A DNA stretch of 64,000 nucleotides from Planctomyces sp. SH-PL14 (GCF_001610835.1 NZ_CP011270.1:6280001-6344000); one strand, 5' to 3'; counted from the stretch's first letter, positions 45,500 through 55,323 are shown. Made by a program: numbers and translations. Notes: a model not told the origin generated them from the letters alone.

Positions 45500-46552
45500 C
45501 TAGTCCGGCAGCACGGCCAGAGTGAGCTCGAAATCCTTCGGCTTCCCGTCCCGCAGGACCTGCAGTCGCACCTTGCGACCCGGCTCCTCCTCGCCCACGA
45601 GCTCGATCAGCTGCTCCAGCTCGTCGACCTTCTTTCCCTGAAAGGTCACCAGGACGTCATCCGCCTTCAGTCCCGCCTTGTCCGCCGGCGAGTCCCGGAA
45701 CACCTTGGTGATCTTGAGCCCGGCCGAGACCTTTGTCCCCGCGATCCCCAGGAACGCCCCCGAGTGCTCCTTGACGTCCTCGCCCGACTTCATTGTCTCC
45801 CAGTGCTCGCGATAGACGTCGATCGCCACGTGGAAGTTCATCGCCGTCTGCGGCCCGATGCGGCTGTTGATCCCGATCACCTGTCCCGCCATGTCGAAGA
45901 CCGGCCCCCCCGAATCGCCGCCGACGAGTTCGCAGTCGGTCTGGATCGTGTTCGGAGACATCCCCAGAACCCGGCCGAACCGCAGCGGCGCGGCCCGCTC
46001 CTTATTGAATCCGCCTGGGTGGCCGAGCGTGAGGCACCACTCTCCCTCTTCGATGGAGCCTTCCGCCGCCATGGCGGTGTGCGGCCAGTCGGTGCGTTCT
46101 CCCTGGATCTTGATGAGGCCGGCGTCCGAGCCCCGCACCCGTCCGAGCGTTCGCCCCTCGACGATCTGACCTGACGGCAGGATCACCCGTGCCCGTCCGT
46201 CCGGAGCGCCCGAGACGTGGCCGGCCGTCAGCACATACCCATCCCCGGTGACGATGACCCCGCTCCCCTGGGCCCGGCCGATCTGCAGCCCCACGACCGT
46301 CGGACCGACCTTGGCCGCGACCGCTTTGAGATGGGCTTCCATCTCCCGCAGGTCGGCGAGCGTCTCGGGCTTCTTTTTGGAGAAGACCGGCGGGACTTTC
46401 AGGCCGGTGTTCGCCTCACTGGAAGCGGAGGCGGTCGGCGGAGCAGGGGATGCGGCTTCCGATTTGACCGGAGAGGTCTTGTCCTGGGCCGACGCACCAC
46501 CGGCCGCGCCGAGACATCCCAGCACCAACAGGATCCAGACCGAACGGACCAT
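45500..46552 (-). CDS. HtrA/DegP-like serine protease with PDZ domain
   Basis: 350 residues with a signal peptide (VWILLVLGCLGAAGGASAQD). The protease domain (about 65-245) carries VLTAGHVSGAPDG (His), GSDAGLIKI (Asp) and CELVGGDSGGPVFDMAG (Ser), and the single PDZ domain (about 255-345) has GAFLGIAGTKVSAGLKITKV and ADKAGLKADDVLVTFQGKKV. These are periplasmic quality-control proteases. Only one PDZ is present, as in DegS-type architectures, although a transmembrane anchor is not obvious. The start at 46552 is just before the signal peptide. The gene is unlinked to the AAA gene except by proximity. Confidence 0.9.
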   Translation of the reverse strand: MVRSVWILLVLGCLGAAGGASAQDKTSPVKSEAASPAPPTASASSEANTGLKVPPVFSKKKPETLADLREMEAHLKAVAAKVGPTVVGLQIGRAQGSGVIVTGDGYVLTAGHVSGAPDGRARVILPSGQIVEGRTLGRVRGSDAGLIKIQGERTDWPHTAMAAEGSIEEGEWCLTLGHPGGFNKERAAPLRFGRVLGMSPNTIQTDCELVGGDSGGPVFDMAGQVIGINSRIGPQTAMNFHVAIDVYREHWETMKSGEDVKEHSGAFLGIAGTKVSAGLKITKVFRDSPADKAGLKADDVLVTFQGKKVDELEQLIELVGEEEPGRKVRLQVLRDGKPKDFELTLAVLPD

Positions 46553-46690
46553 CGCGCGCCTCCCTGGAGCACAGCGGCTTCGTGCCGGCGATGGCCGGTC
46601 ACGGGGTGTGCCGGTTCCATCGTACGCCGGGAAGGGCGGGGACGCGATGGGAGCTGTGTGGAGGGGCGCCAGTGCGTTCGCCAAACGATC

Positions 46691-47009
46691 TGCTCGCCGG
46701 CGCGACTCTGCTTGCTCAAACCCAACGTGCGACGGCAGCCGGGGTCAAGGGGGCAACCCCTTGCCGCCGGAGGCACTTCTATGAGGAACCGTTGTCAACA
46801 ACGGATGTCCCCTTTGTGGTACCCGCGTTGAGAACTCCCTCCAGCCACACCGCTCGCTCTGCAATCCCCGCGGATTGGTGAGGGGGCATACGACACGTTG
46901 TCCGCGCTTGGACACGATCTCCTTCAGACATCTCTCGACGAGAGGGCCTCCGGCGGGCAAAAGGGCGTTGCCCCTCTGCACTCCCCACCAGGGTGCCCCT
47001 GGACCCGGT
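46691..47009 (-). repeat. PIE dispersed element, copy 7
   Basis: Full copy. Its left end (GGACCCGGT) immediately abuts the argG stop codon (47010-47012). Hairpin 2 reads GCAGAGGGGCAACGCCCTTT, with one extra G.T pair. Confidence 0.93.
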
Positions 47010-48227
47010 TCAGTAGCTTCGCGGACGGACTCGGCCCTGGACTCGCAGCGGCAGACCCATGATCCGCAGGAAACCTTCCGCATCCGTCTGGTTATAGCTG
47101 CCACCCGCCTCCATCGAGGCAATCGCATCGTCGTACAGGCTGAACGGCGACTTGCGGCTGCTCACCCGCACGTTCCCCTTATACAGCGTCAGCTGCACTT
47201 CCCCGGTCACCGGCTTCTCCGTCTCTTCCAGGAACGCCATCAGGGCGTCCATCTTCGCGCAGTACCAGAAGCCGTAATACACCATCTCGGCCACTTCCGG
47301 CGCCAGCCGGTCCCGCAGGTGCGTCAGGTCCCGGTCGAGCGTCATCTGCTCCAGACCCTGGTGCGCGGCATACAGCAGCGTCATCCCCGGAGCCTCGTAC
47401 ACGCCGCGGCTCTTCATCCCCACGAAGCGGTTCTCAATGATGTCGATCCGGCCGACACCATTCCGGCCGCCGATCTCGTTCAGCTTCAGAACCAGGTCAT
47501 CGGCATTCAGCTTCTTCCCGTTCACCGAGATCGGAACGCCCGACGCGAAGCCGATCGTCACGACCTCTTCCTTGTCCGGAGCCTCCTGCGGCGAGACCGT
47601 CATCCCGAAGTCGACCGTCGCGATCCCGTCCACCTGCGGATCCTCGAGCTTCCCCGCCTCGTAGCTGATGTGGAGGCAGTTCTCGTCGCTCGAATACGGC
47701 TTGGCGATGCTCGCCTTCACCGGAATGTTCTTCTTCTCGCAGTACTCGATCATCTCCTTGCGGCCGGGGAACTGGGCCCGGTACTTCTCCATCCGCCACG
47801 GAGCGATGATCTTGACGTCCGGCTGCAGCGCCTCGGCGGCGAGCTGGAACCGGCACTGGTCGTTTCCCTTGCCGGTCGCCCCGTGGGCAAAGGCGACGGC
47901 GCCGACTTCGCGGGCCCGCTCCAGGCACTTCTTGGCGATGAGCGGCCGGGCGATCGAGGTGCCGAGGAGATAGATGTTCTCGTACTTGGCCTGCCACTGC
48001 ATGACCGGGAAGGCGAAGTCGCGGCAGAGCTCCTCGCGAGCGTCAACCGCTTCCGACGAGGCGGCCCCGATCTTGCGGGCCTTCTCGAGGATCTCCTGCC
48101 GGTTTTCGCACGGCTGGCCGAGGTCCACGTACAGGCAGTGGACTTCGTAGCCCTCGTCCATCAGCCAGCCCACGAGGACCGACGTATCCAAACCACCGCT
48201 GTACGCCAAAACGACTTTGTCTGCCAC
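47010..48227 (-). CDS. argG: Argininosuccinate synthase
   Basis: 405 residues, typical ArgG length. VVLAYSGGLDTSVLVGWLMD at the N terminus is the ATP-pyrophosphatase P-loop. FAHGATGKGNDQCRFQLAAE binds aspartate and ATP, and NGKKLNADDLVLKLNEIGG and GMKSRGVYEAPG are further family motifs. The enzyme condenses citrulline with aspartate in arginine synthesis. A GTG start at 48227 is chosen because homologues begin at ADKVVLAYSGG; the upstream ATG (48278) would add 17 non-homologous residues. No other arg genes are adjacent. A PIE element begins at the stop codon. Confidence 0.96.
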   Translation of the reverse strand: MADKVVLAYSGGLDTSVLVGWLMDEGYEVHCLYVDLGQPCENRQEILEKARKIGAASSEAVDAREELCRDFAFPVMQWQAKYENIYLLGTSIARPLIAKKCLERAREVGAVAFAHGATGKGNDQCRFQLAAEALQPDVKIIAPWRMEKYRAQFPGRKEMIEYCEKKNIPVKASIAKPYSSDENCLHISYEAGKLEDPQVDGIATVDFGMTVSPQEAPDKEEVVTIGFASGVPISVNGKKLNADDLVLKLNEIGGRNGVGRIDIIENRFVGMKSRGVYEAPGMTLLYAAHQGLEQMTLDRDLTHLRDRLAPEVAEMVYYGFWYCAKMDALMAFLEETEKPVTGEVQLTLYKGNVRVSSRKSPFSLYDDAIASMEAGGSYNQTDAEGFLRIMGLPLRVQGRVRPRSY

Positions 48228-48355
48228 GGAATTGCCTGTCGGTCTTTTTTCCAGACGTGTTGTCAAGAGGTCGCGCATGTGCGACAAGCGGTAGAAATAC
48301 ACGATTCCCACCCCTGGAACAAAGGTGCCGGCGCGGCATCGCCCGGCGAAGTCTC

Positions 48356-48886
48356 ATGACGATCTCGATCCCCTGTCCGTTGTGCGACCGGACCGTCTCG
48401 CTCGACGAGCGGCGGATGGGGCGGCAGGTCGAATGTCCCGCCTGCCGGGGACGGTTTCTCGTCGTCGACGAGGGGAGCCTGTCGGACGGCGCCTACGTCC
48501 TCGGAAGCCTGCCTCGGGACGGCGGGACCTCCGCCGCGAATCCTCATCGTCCGGCGTCATCGGGTTCGCCGGGCTGGACGGCCAGGGGAACGGCGGGCGG
48601 GGTGGGGATGGGGACGGGGCTGGTCGAAGAGGATGCCGGCGGCGACGAATCGCTGGGGATGCTGGCGACGGTGTCGATGTTTCTGGGCGGGCTCTCGTTG
48701 GCGATGGTCTGCATTCCGGCCTTCGCGATCCTGACCTCGGTGCCTGGGATCGTGCTGGGAATCGTGAATCTGAACACGTCGCAGCGGGCCCGGGCGATTA
48801 CCGGGATTCTGTTGAACGCGTTCGCGTTCTTTGCTGCGGTCATTCTGTATGTGCAGCTGCTTCAGGACGTGGAATTGCGGATGTAG
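48356..48886 (+). CDS. Zinc-ribbon membrane protein (DUF4190-like C terminus)
   Basis: 176 residues. The N-terminal zinc ribbon CPLCDRTVSLDERRMGRQVE, ending CPACRG, has the four expected cysteines. A Gly/Ser/Thr-rich linker (about 45-90) and two hydrophobic helices (about 97-130, LGGLSLAMVCIPAFAILTSV, and about 140-168) follow, resembling DUF4190-type membrane proteins. The topology is a cytoplasmic ribbon with two membrane passes. The function is unknown, and planctomycetes carry many such ribbon-plus-helix proteins. The start at 48356 places the first Cys-pair near the N terminus. Confidence 0.8.
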   Translation: MTISIPCPLCDRTVSLDERRMGRQVECPACRGRFLVVDEGSLSDGAYVLGSLPRDGGTSAANPHRPASSGSPGWTARGTAGGVGMGTGLVEEDAGGDESLGMLATVSMFLGGLSLAMVCIPAFAILTSVPGIVLGIVNLNTSQRARAITGILLNAFAFFAAVILYVQLLQDVELRM

Positions 48887-48900
48887 CGGCGAAAGACGCA

Positions 48901-49211
48901 GATGCCGGCACGGCTGTGCTCGCTCAAACCCATCGTGCGACGGCCGCTGGGGTCAAGGGGGTCTCACCCCCTTGCCGCCGGAGGCGCTTCAGTGAGGCCC
49001 CGTGGTACACAACGGGCGACCGTTTTGTGGTACCGGCGTTGAGAACTCATCGCTCGCTCTGCAATCCCCGCGGGTTGATGAGGGGGCACACAGCACCGTG
49101 TCCGCGATTGGATACTTACTCCTTCAGACATCTCTCGACGGCCAGGCCTCCGGCGGGCAAGAGGGCGTTGCCCCCTTGCATCCCCCACCAGGGTGCCCCC
49201 TGGACCCTGGT
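48901..49211 (-). repeat. PIE dispersed element, copy 8
   Basis: Full copy between co-directional genes, starting 14 bases after the upstream stop codon. Hairpin 2 is of the GCAAGGGGGC / GCCCTCTTGC type, compensated relative to copy 5. No gene is seen in 49212-49351. Confidence 0.93.
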
Positions 49212-49351
49212 GAGGCCGCGACGATGGTACGCGCTGACGACCTTTAGGCCCTCCACCTTCCGCCTCAAGCCTCCCCTCCGCCCCCTCCCCATAGCCCGGC
49301 GACCCGCCAACGCGATACCATGACCGTTTCCCCAAGAACCACGATGCACCA

Positions 49352-50407
49352 ATGAGCCTGCTCCCTCCCCGACTCGCCCGCAAAGCCCTCGTCACCGGAG
49401 TTACCGGGCAGGATGGGTCCTACCTCGCCGAACTGCTCGTACAGAAAGGCTACGAAGTCTGGGGAATGATGCGGCGGTCCTCCCTCCGCAACACCCAGCG
49501 GCTCTCTCCGCTCGAATACGCGATGCGCCGCGAGGACACCCGCCTCCACCTCTGCCACGGCGATCTCTCCGACACCTCGTCCATCCGCCGCATCCTCGAC
49601 GAGGTCCGCCCCGACGAGATCTACAACCTCGGCGCCCAGTCTCACGTCCACGTCAGCTTCGAGATGCCCGAATACACGGCCGACGTTACCGGCGTCGGGA
49701 CCGTCCGAATGCTCGAAGCGATCCACCAGCTCCAGCTCCCCGCGAAGTTCTACCAGGCGTCGACCTCCGAGCTGTACGGCAAGGTCCGCGAGACCCCCCA
49801 GACCGAGACGACCCCCTTCCACCCCCGCAGCCCCTACGGCGCCGCCAAGGCCTACTCCTTCGAAATCACCCGTGTCTACCGCGAGTCCTACGCGATGTTC
49901 GCCGTCAACGGGATCCTCTTCAATCACGAGTCGCCGCGCCGCGGCGAGACCTTCGTGACGCGGAAGATCACCCGGGCCGCCGCGGCTATCGCGGCCGGCC
50001 GGCAACGGGTTCTGAAGCTCGGAAACCTCGAGGCCCGCCGCGACTGGGGCTTTGCGGGGGACTTCGTCGAGGCGATGTGGCTCATGCTCCAGGCCCAAGA
50101 GCCCCGCGACTACGTCATCGCCACCGGCGAGACCCACGCGGTCCGCGAGTTCTGCTCACTCGCCTTCGACCGTGCCGGCCTGCCGCTTTCATGGCAGGGC
50201 TCTGGAGTCAACGAGCGCGGGATCGGCCCCTCGGGAGAGGTATTGGTCGAGGTCGACCCGCAGTTCTTCCGGCCCGCCGAAGTCGATCTCCTGATCGGCG
50301 ACGCAACGCGGGCCCGGAACGACCTGGGCTGGAAGCCCAAGGTCACGTTTGAGCAACTGGTCAACCTGATGGTTGACCACGACATCTCACTGCTCGAAGC
50401 CTGCTGA
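49352..50407 (+). CDS. gmd: GDP-mannose 4,6-dehydratase
   Basis: 351 residues. [20 protein letters not shown] is the NADP-binding Gly-rich motif and WGMMRRSS the Gmd-specific loop. [29 protein letters not shown] (catalytic Thr/Ser and Glu) and SPYGAAKAY (YxxxK catalytic Tyr and Lys) follow, then [19 protein letters not shown]. The enzyme converts GDP-D-mannose to GDP-4-keto-6-deoxy-D-mannose, the precursor of GDP-fucose, rhamnose or perosamine in surface glycans. No GDP-fucose synthase or reductase is adjacent, so the final sugar is unknown. The gene is 13 bp from the convergent gene that follows. Confidence 0.95.
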   Translation: MSLLPPRLARKALVTGVTGQDGSYLAELLVQKGYEVWGMMRRSSLRNTQRLSPLEYAMRREDTRLHLCHGDLSDTSSIRRILDEVRPDEIYNLGAQSHVHVSFEMPEYTADVTGVGTVRMLEAIHQLQLPAKFYQASTSELYGKVRETPQTETTPFHPRSPYGAAKAYSFEITRVYRESYAMFAVNGILFNHESPRRGETFVTRKITRAAAAIAAGRQRVLKLGNLEARRDWGFAGDFVEAMWLMLQAQEPRDYVIATGETHAVREFCSLAFDRAGLPLSWQGSGVNERGIGPSGEVLVEVDPQFFRPAEVDLLIGDATRARNDLGWKPKVTFEQLVNLMVDHDISLLEAC

Positions 50408-50419
50408 GCCGCTGGTCCA

Positions 50420-51871
50420 TTACGACTTGGGCTTGAGCGTTACCTCGGTCTTCTCGCCCCCCTTGAGGTCGACCGCCACGGGTGGCGTCTCGTCGTTTGC
50501 GCTGCCGGGGTTGGGACGCCCGGTGATCCGGTATTCGCCCGGCGGGACGTTGCGGAACACCATCTTCCGGTCGCCGTCGATGTTCCCCGAGCCGGACCAC
50601 TTTCCGACCGCTTCGCCCCCCTTGGGGACCATGTTGACGATGTAGCCTCCCGATGTCGGGAGAAGATCCTCCGGCACCGTGATTGTGACTTCCGCGGCAG
50701 GGAACATCTTGAGGACGACGTCCTCCGCAGGCGTCTTCATCGGCTGGGCCAAGCCGAGCTTGCAGTAGCCTTCTTTCCAGGTCCAGAGAGCGGCGGTCCC
50801 GCGAGGGAGGGCCTCGGCCTTGAACCGGCCGTCGGCGGCGGTCACGAACTCGCGGTCGTCCGGGATCTCGTACTGCATGCCGTCGCCGGCCGAGACCTGG
50901 TCCAGGCGGACCTTGACCCCTTCGAGCGGCTTTCCGTCACCGTCGACGACCTGGCCGGTGATCGTCGCCGACTTGGCGAGCGACGTCGGGAGGCTGGCCC
51001 ACCGTGGTTCGTCGGTCACCTGCCGGTGCCCCAGGACCCGCGGCGCGTGGCCGTCGGCCCGCGCGACGAGCCGAATTCGCCCCGGCGGACAGTTCTTGAC
51101 GACCCAGCGGCCTGTGGCATCGGTCGTGGCCTTCGTCTTCTCGGTGTAGAGGTAGCCCCCCTTGGGATTGGACTCCATCTCCTCGATCGAGATCGTGGCG
51201 GCCACCGGCTTGCCGCCGTCGGCTGCGGTTACGATTCCTTCGAGAACGGTGCCATCCGATGGTTTAAAGCCGTGGGCTTCGAGGCGTTCGTCGACGACTT
51301 CGATCCCTTCGGGGACGACGACGTCGGACCAGATGATCCGTCCGCCGGTGTAGACGTCGATCTGGACGGGGGGCTCTTCGCGATCCGGGAGGACGTCGGG
51401 CGGGCGGAAGCCGACTGGAAGTTTGCGCTGCCGCTGCCAGTTGGCCGGAACCCAGACGATGAAGGTCCAGTCGGTGACGGCGGCCGCCTTCTTTTCGGGG
51501 GCGCTGTTCGTGTTGAGCCAGAAGCTGGCTCCTTCGCCGTCATGGACGACGAGGCGTTTTGTCTTGGCCTCGATCTTGGCGAAGTCTTCGAGGACGAGGT
51601 TGAAGACGGCCGCGTTGCCGCGGCATTCGGCGTGGTACTGTCCGCCCCCGAAGGGGGGGCCTTCCCAGTAGGCGATGCGGGATTCGGTATTGAAGACAGC
51701 GGCGGCTCCAGCGGGCCAGCCGGGGTCGTTGATCGGGTCGTTTCCTTCGCCCCCGAGGATGAGGGCTGAGGCTGGGGAGGTGATTCCCAGGACGATCGCA
51801 GCCAGGAGGAGGGCCTGGCGGGCCCAGTTGAGAACACACACGTGACGCCAGTTCGATCCAGATGTGCGCAT
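50420..51871 (-). CDS. Exported protein with carboxypeptidase-regulatory-like domains
   Basis: 483 residues with a signal peptide (about 10-35, ARQALLLAAIVLGITSPASA). An N-terminal beta domain (about 36-180) is of unknown family. Then come two to three carboxypeptidase-D regulatory-like modules (GTVLEGIVTAADGGKPVAAT, TITGQVVDGDGKPLEGVKV, FRNVPPGEYRITGRPNP), each a beta-sandwich of about 80 residues. It lacks any peptidase motif, so it is not a carboxypeptidase. It may be a binding or structural exoprotein. The start at 51871 is inferred from the signal peptide. Confidence 0.8.
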   Translation of the reverse strand: MRTSGSNWRHVCVLNWARQALLLAAIVLGITSPASALILGGEGNDPINDPGWPAGAAAVFNTESRIAYWEGPPFGGGQYHAECRGNAAVFNLVLEDFAKIEAKTKRLVVHDGEGASFWLNTNSAPEKKAAAVTDWTFIVWVPANWQRQRKLPVGFRPPDVLPDREEPPVQIDVYTGGRIIWSDVVVPEGIEVVDERLEAHGFKPSDGTVLEGIVTAADGGKPVAATISIEEMESNPKGGYLYTEKTKATTDATGRWVVKNCPPGRIRLVARADGHAPRVLGHRQVTDEPRWASLPTSLAKSATITGQVVDGDGKPLEGVKVRLDQVSAGDGMQYEIPDDREFVTAADGRFKAEALPRGTAALWTWKEGYCKLGLAQPMKTPAEDVVLKMFPAAEVTITVPEDLLPTSGGYIVNMVPKGGEAVGKWSGSGNIDGDRKMVFRNVPPGEYRITGRPNPGSANDETPPVAVDLKGGEKTEVTLKPKS

Positions 51872-51982
51872 ATCCGGCCTCGTTGGGGGAGTGTTTGGCG
51901 GATTGTGGTGAACGGGTTTCCGCCGGTGCAAGACGCTGCGGTAGTGAGAAAAGTTCCCGAATCGGGACTCATCGAGCATCAG

Positions 51983-52299
51983 ACCGGGGTCCAGGGGGTC
52001 ACCCCTGGTGGGGAGTGCAGAGGGGCAACGCCCCTTTGCCCGCCGGAGGCCTGGCCGTCGAGAGATGCCTGAAGGAGGGCGTGTCCAAGCGCGGACGACG
52101 TGTCGTATGCCCCCTCACCAACCCACGGGGATTGCATAGCGGGCGGTGAGTTCTCAGCGCCGGTTCCACAAAGCGGTCGTCCGTCGCTTACCGCGGTTCC
52201 TCATCGAAGCGCCTCCGGCGGCAAGGGGGTGAGACCCCCTTGACCCCGGCTGCCGTCGCACGATGGGCTTGAGCAAACAGAGCCGTGCCGGCAAGGACG
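51983..52299 (+). repeat. PIE dispersed element, copy 9
   Basis: Full copy between co-directional minus-strand genes. Hairpin 2 spans 52017-52039 (GCAGAGGGGC AAC GCCCCTTTGC), and hairpin 3 reads CAAGGGGGTGAGACCCCCTT. Its tail ends GTGCCGGCAAGGACG, close to the terminator of the DUF3352-like gene. Confidence 0.93.
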
Positions 52300-52317
52300 T
52301 CGTTCGAGCCAGCGCGC

Positions 52318-52360
52318 AAAAACAAACCCCGCCGACGGCATGTGCCGACGACGGGGTTCA
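52318..52360 (-). terminator. Rho-independent terminator of the DUF3352-like gene
   Basis: On the minus strand GAACCCCGTCGTCGGC, loop ACAT, GCCGTCGGCGGGGTT forms a long stem followed by TGTTTTTG. It lies about 25 bp after the stop codon. Confidence 0.9.
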
Positions 52361-52384
52361 AGACTCATCGTCTCGCTGACGTCA

Positions 52385-54109
52385 TCACTTCAGCGGCAGC
52401 GTGAAGTTCTCGATCACGGCACCGTTCTCGTCCGGGATCGCGTAGCTCATCTGCGGACGGAAGTACTTCCGCACCGAATCGAACTCCGGCAGCTTGCTGA
52501 AGTCGACCTCGGCTTCGGTCAGACCGTCGATCTTGCCGGTCCGGGCCATCTCGTAAAGCCCTTCGAGAGCCTTGTCGAGCCGGCTGAACGTGAACATCGA
52601 GACCGTTTCCGGCGTGTCTTCCATCAGGGCCTTGAAGTCCGCGTTGGCCGAGAGCGGCTTGTCCGCCTTGCCAGTCCGCAGGATCCCCTCGATCGACTCC
52701 ACGCTCGTGCTGATCATGAGCTGACCGTTCGCAACGGCAAAGGCCGGCTGCAGCGCACCACCCGCCGGGACTTCATAGATCGTCGTCCCCTGGAAATCAC
52801 GCTTCTCAACCTGCGGAGCCATGCCGGCCAGACGGCCGATCAGGTCCTTGATCTGCGACTCACCCTTGAGTTCGAGCAGGAAGACCTGCTTCTCCTGCGG
52901 CTGGCCGCCGTCCTTGCCTTCTTCGATCCCCTTGGAGATGAGCTGCAGCTTGCCGCTGAGCTGGTCGATGACGTCCTTCTTGATGTGAATGTTCGGCGGC
53001 TGCTTGGCGAGCTTGTCGACCATCGCCGCCGTGGCTCCCTGCCGGCTCTGAACCGCGTCGCCGACCGCCAGGATCCCCTGCCACGCCGCCTGCGCGTCCC
53101 AGTTGAACGAGCTGTACTGAGCGACGCTCTCCTCAACCCAGGCGGGAACTTCCGCCTTGATCGCCGGGAACTGGAAGATCTTCATCACGCCCTTGGAGGG
53201 CTGGTCGGAGTAGATGAACGTCTTGGCCCAAGAGTCGTAGTCCTCGCCGCCGATTTCCGCGGCTCCACCGACCCCCTTGAGCTGGCCGAAGCCGAGCGAC
53301 TGGACGTAGGTGTTGAAGACGACCGCCTGGAACGAGAGCTCCTCGTTCGATTCCATGATCCCCTGGACTAGCTCGATCGGGCTGGCGAAGTAGCTGAAGG
53401 CGATGTCTTCCGAATCGCCCTGGCACTTCTCGGCGATGTAGCCGTAGACCTCGTCTTCGGCCAGGCACTCGTCGCTCTTGCCGTCCCAGCGGCCCAGGAC
53501 CCCTTCGATCAGGTCGGCGCTCGTCGCAAAGACCAGCGTTTCATCCTTCGTGCAGTAAGCAACCTTCTGCGGGACCTCTTCGCCGTCATCCTTCTTGAAG
53601 GTGAAGACGGTGATCTCGGTGCCGGCGACGGTGTCGGTCGAGCGCTCGGCTCCCTTTTCTTCGAGAGCCTTGTCGAGCAGGTTCAGGGCGGTCTCGAGGT
53701 CCTTGCTCTTGTCGCCGTAGTCGAGGAAGGCAACTCCGCCGACCGGGCCGTCTTCTTCACGAACGACGGCGAAGGCGATCTCGCCCTGCGGCAGCTCGAG
53801 GAGGGCCTTGAGGGGAACCCCTTCCTTCTCCGCGTCCTTCAGGGCTTCTTCGTACTTGGCCTCGATTTCCTTGCGGAACTCGGCCATCTGCGACGAGTTC
53901 CAGAGCTGTCCGAGGGCGGCCTTGCTCCACGATTCCTTGAGGGCCGGCAGGTCGGAGATCTCGAAGAAGACCGTCGCGCCGCTGGGAACCAGCCGGTCGG
54001 CGGGGGCTCGATCCGCCGCCATCAACGGGCTGACGACCAGCACTGCACACACCGCGCAAGCCGATCGCACCTTGGCGGCGGCCCGAGTGAAAATCCCCAT
54101 CTCCGACAT
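52385..54109 (-). CDS. Exported DUF3352-like protein
   Basis: 574 residues with a signal peptide (about 12-31, SACAVCAVLVVSPLMAADRA). RLVPSGATVFFEISDLPAL begins a pattern of repeated beta-alpha units (EIAFAVVREEDGPVGGVAFL, GVMKIFQFPAIKAEVPAWVE, AFAVANGQLMISTSVESIEG) seen in large exported planctomycete proteins annotated DUF3352. No catalytic motif was recognised. Ile/Leu/Val strands alternate with Asp/Glu/Lys-rich helices, and about 10 Cys are present, none in a metal motif. The start at 54109 gives a GGAAAGGG upstream purine patch; an ATG at 54100 is possible. Monocistronic with a strong terminator. Confident that it is expressed; function not known. Confidence 0.78.
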   Translation of the reverse strand: MSEMGIFTRAAAKVRSACAVCAVLVVSPLMAADRAPADRLVPSGATVFFEISDLPALKESWSKAALGQLWNSSQMAEFRKEIEAKYEEALKDAEKEGVPLKALLELPQGEIAFAVVREEDGPVGGVAFLDYGDKSKDLETALNLLDKALEEKGAERSTDTVAGTEITVFTFKKDDGEEVPQKVAYCTKDETLVFATSADLIEGVLGRWDGKSDECLAEDEVYGYIAEKCQGDSEDIAFSYFASPIELVQGIMESNEELSFQAVVFNTYVQSLGFGQLKGVGGAAEIGGEDYDSWAKTFIYSDQPSKGVMKIFQFPAIKAEVPAWVEESVAQYSSFNWDAQAAWQGILAVGDAVQSRQGATAAMVDKLAKQPPNIHIKKDVIDQLSGKLQLISKGIEEGKDGGQPQEKQVFLLELKGESQIKDLIGRLAGMAPQVEKRDFQGTTIYEVPAGGALQPAFAVANGQLMISTSVESIEGILRTGKADKPLSANADFKALMEDTPETVSMFTFSRLDKALEGLYEMARTGKIDGLTEAEVDFSKLPEFDSVRKYFRPQMSYAIPDENGAVIENFTLPLK

Positions 54110-54492
54110 CCCTTTCCGTAACAGCGTCCGAGTGATTGGTGAACAAATCCGCCGGGGCCGATGCCCTGGAGCGACAGATCGGTCGGGATCATATAACCGC
54201 AACAACCGTTCTGTCAGCATCGGCTGTACCCCGAAAGAAAGCGTCCGGTTGCGGTCCTCTTCGAGAATTTCTCCGTGTCGCGGTGGCGGTCCGTGTCGGC
54301 GGGCCGCCGGGCGTGCTCTACACTGGATGTGTCCGGCGACCGGTCGGGAGGCGGCGATGGCCCTGTCGCGGCGGAGGCCCGTGAAGACGAGGGCGACGCG
54401 AAAACTTCATCGGCCGGCGGCACAATTTCGACCGTCCCGCATTCGACTGCCGGACTCGGCAATTCCTTCGAGATTCGAACAGGCAGAGTGGA
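54110..54492. other. 383-bp divergent intergenic region
   Basis: Between the divergent DUF3352-like and DedA-family genes. A short A/T-richer stretch occurs at 54190-54215. No gene, repeat or terminator was recognised. Confidence 0.45.
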
Positions 54493-55161
54493 ATGTCTCA
54501 GGCGATGGCGTGGGTGCAGTGGCTGATCGGTCTGGCCAAGCCGGAAAACCTCCGTGTCATGGCCGCCGCCTACGGCTGGGTCGGCTATGTGCTGCTCACC
54601 GCGATCATCTTCAGCGAGACCGGGCTCCTGATCGGGTTCTTCCTGCCGGGGGACTCGCTCCTCTTTGCGACGGGATTCCTGGCCAGCCAGCGGGTGTTCG
54701 ACCTCACCCTGATCCTGACGATCCTCTCTGTGGCGGCGATTGTGGGAGACGCGCTCAACTACTCGCTCGGCCATCGGGCGGGGGTGCATGTCTTCGAGAA
54801 GGGCCGGCTGCGTTTCGTGAAGCACGAGCACCTGATGGCGGCCAAGGCGTTCTATGATCGGCACGGCGGCAAGGCGATTATCCTGGCCCGGTTCGTCCCT
54901 CTCGTCCGAACGTTCACGCCCTTTGTGGCCGGCGTGGCGGGGATGAACTACCGGCAGTTCGCTCTCTACAACATCGCGGGCGGGATCGGCTGGGTCGTCT
55001 CGATGACGATGGCGGGGTACTTCCTCGGGCAGATCCCGTGGGTCGAGAAGAACTTCGAGAAGGTGACGCTGATGATCATCTTCATCAGCATCCTGCCGGT
55101 ACTGATCGGGGCCTGGAAGCATCGTCGGGAAGTCGCCGCTCAGCAGCGGGCGACCGCCTGA
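54493..55161 (+). CDS. DedA family membrane protein (SNARE-associated domain)
   Basis: 222 residues. YVLLTAIIFSETGLLIGFFL followed by PGDSLLF is the DedA family motif with the conserved Glu and PGD. GGKAIILARFVPLVRTFTPF is the RF-P-x-R-T-x-x-P signature, and VAGVAGMNYRQFALYNIAGG follows. Several helices (about 25-45, 62-85, 120-140, 145-165, 185-205) fit a polytopic inner-membrane protein. DedA proteins are thought to move or flip lipid carriers such as undecaprenyl phosphate or phosphatidylethanolamine; the specific substrate here is unknown. Confidence 0.92.
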   Translation: MSQAMAWVQWLIGLAKPENLRVMAAAYGWVGYVLLTAIIFSETGLLIGFFLPGDSLLFATGFLASQRVFDLTLILTILSVAAIVGDALNYSLGHRAGVHVFEKGRLRFVKHEHLMAAKAFYDRHGGKAIILARFVPLVRTFTPFVAGVAGMNYRQFALYNIAGGIGWVVSMTMAGYFLGQIPWVEKNFEKVTLMIIFISILPVLIGAWKHRREVAAQQRATA

Positions 55162-55182
55162 CGTCGCCGCTTCTGTGCCTAT

Positions 55183-55323
55183 CGGGAGGGCGAGGCTCCG
55201 GCCGAGCCGCGGCGGTGGAGAAGGTGTCCGATCATCTCCCTGGCCCAGCGAGAACGAGGCAAAGACGACCGTGGGGATGCTCCTGCGAACCTTCGCGGCT
55301 CAGCAGGAGCTTCGCCCTCCCGG
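55183..55323. repeat. 140-bp inverted repeat (GGGAGGGCGAGGCTCC type)
   Basis: CGGGAGGGCGAGGCTCCGGC plus CGAGCCGC (55183-55214) is complementary, with a few mismatches, to GCGGCTCAGCAGGAGCTTCG plus CCCTCCCG (55295-55322). It lies between DedA and the ArsC-like gene. A half-copy sits at 30172-30199. Confidence 0.75.
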
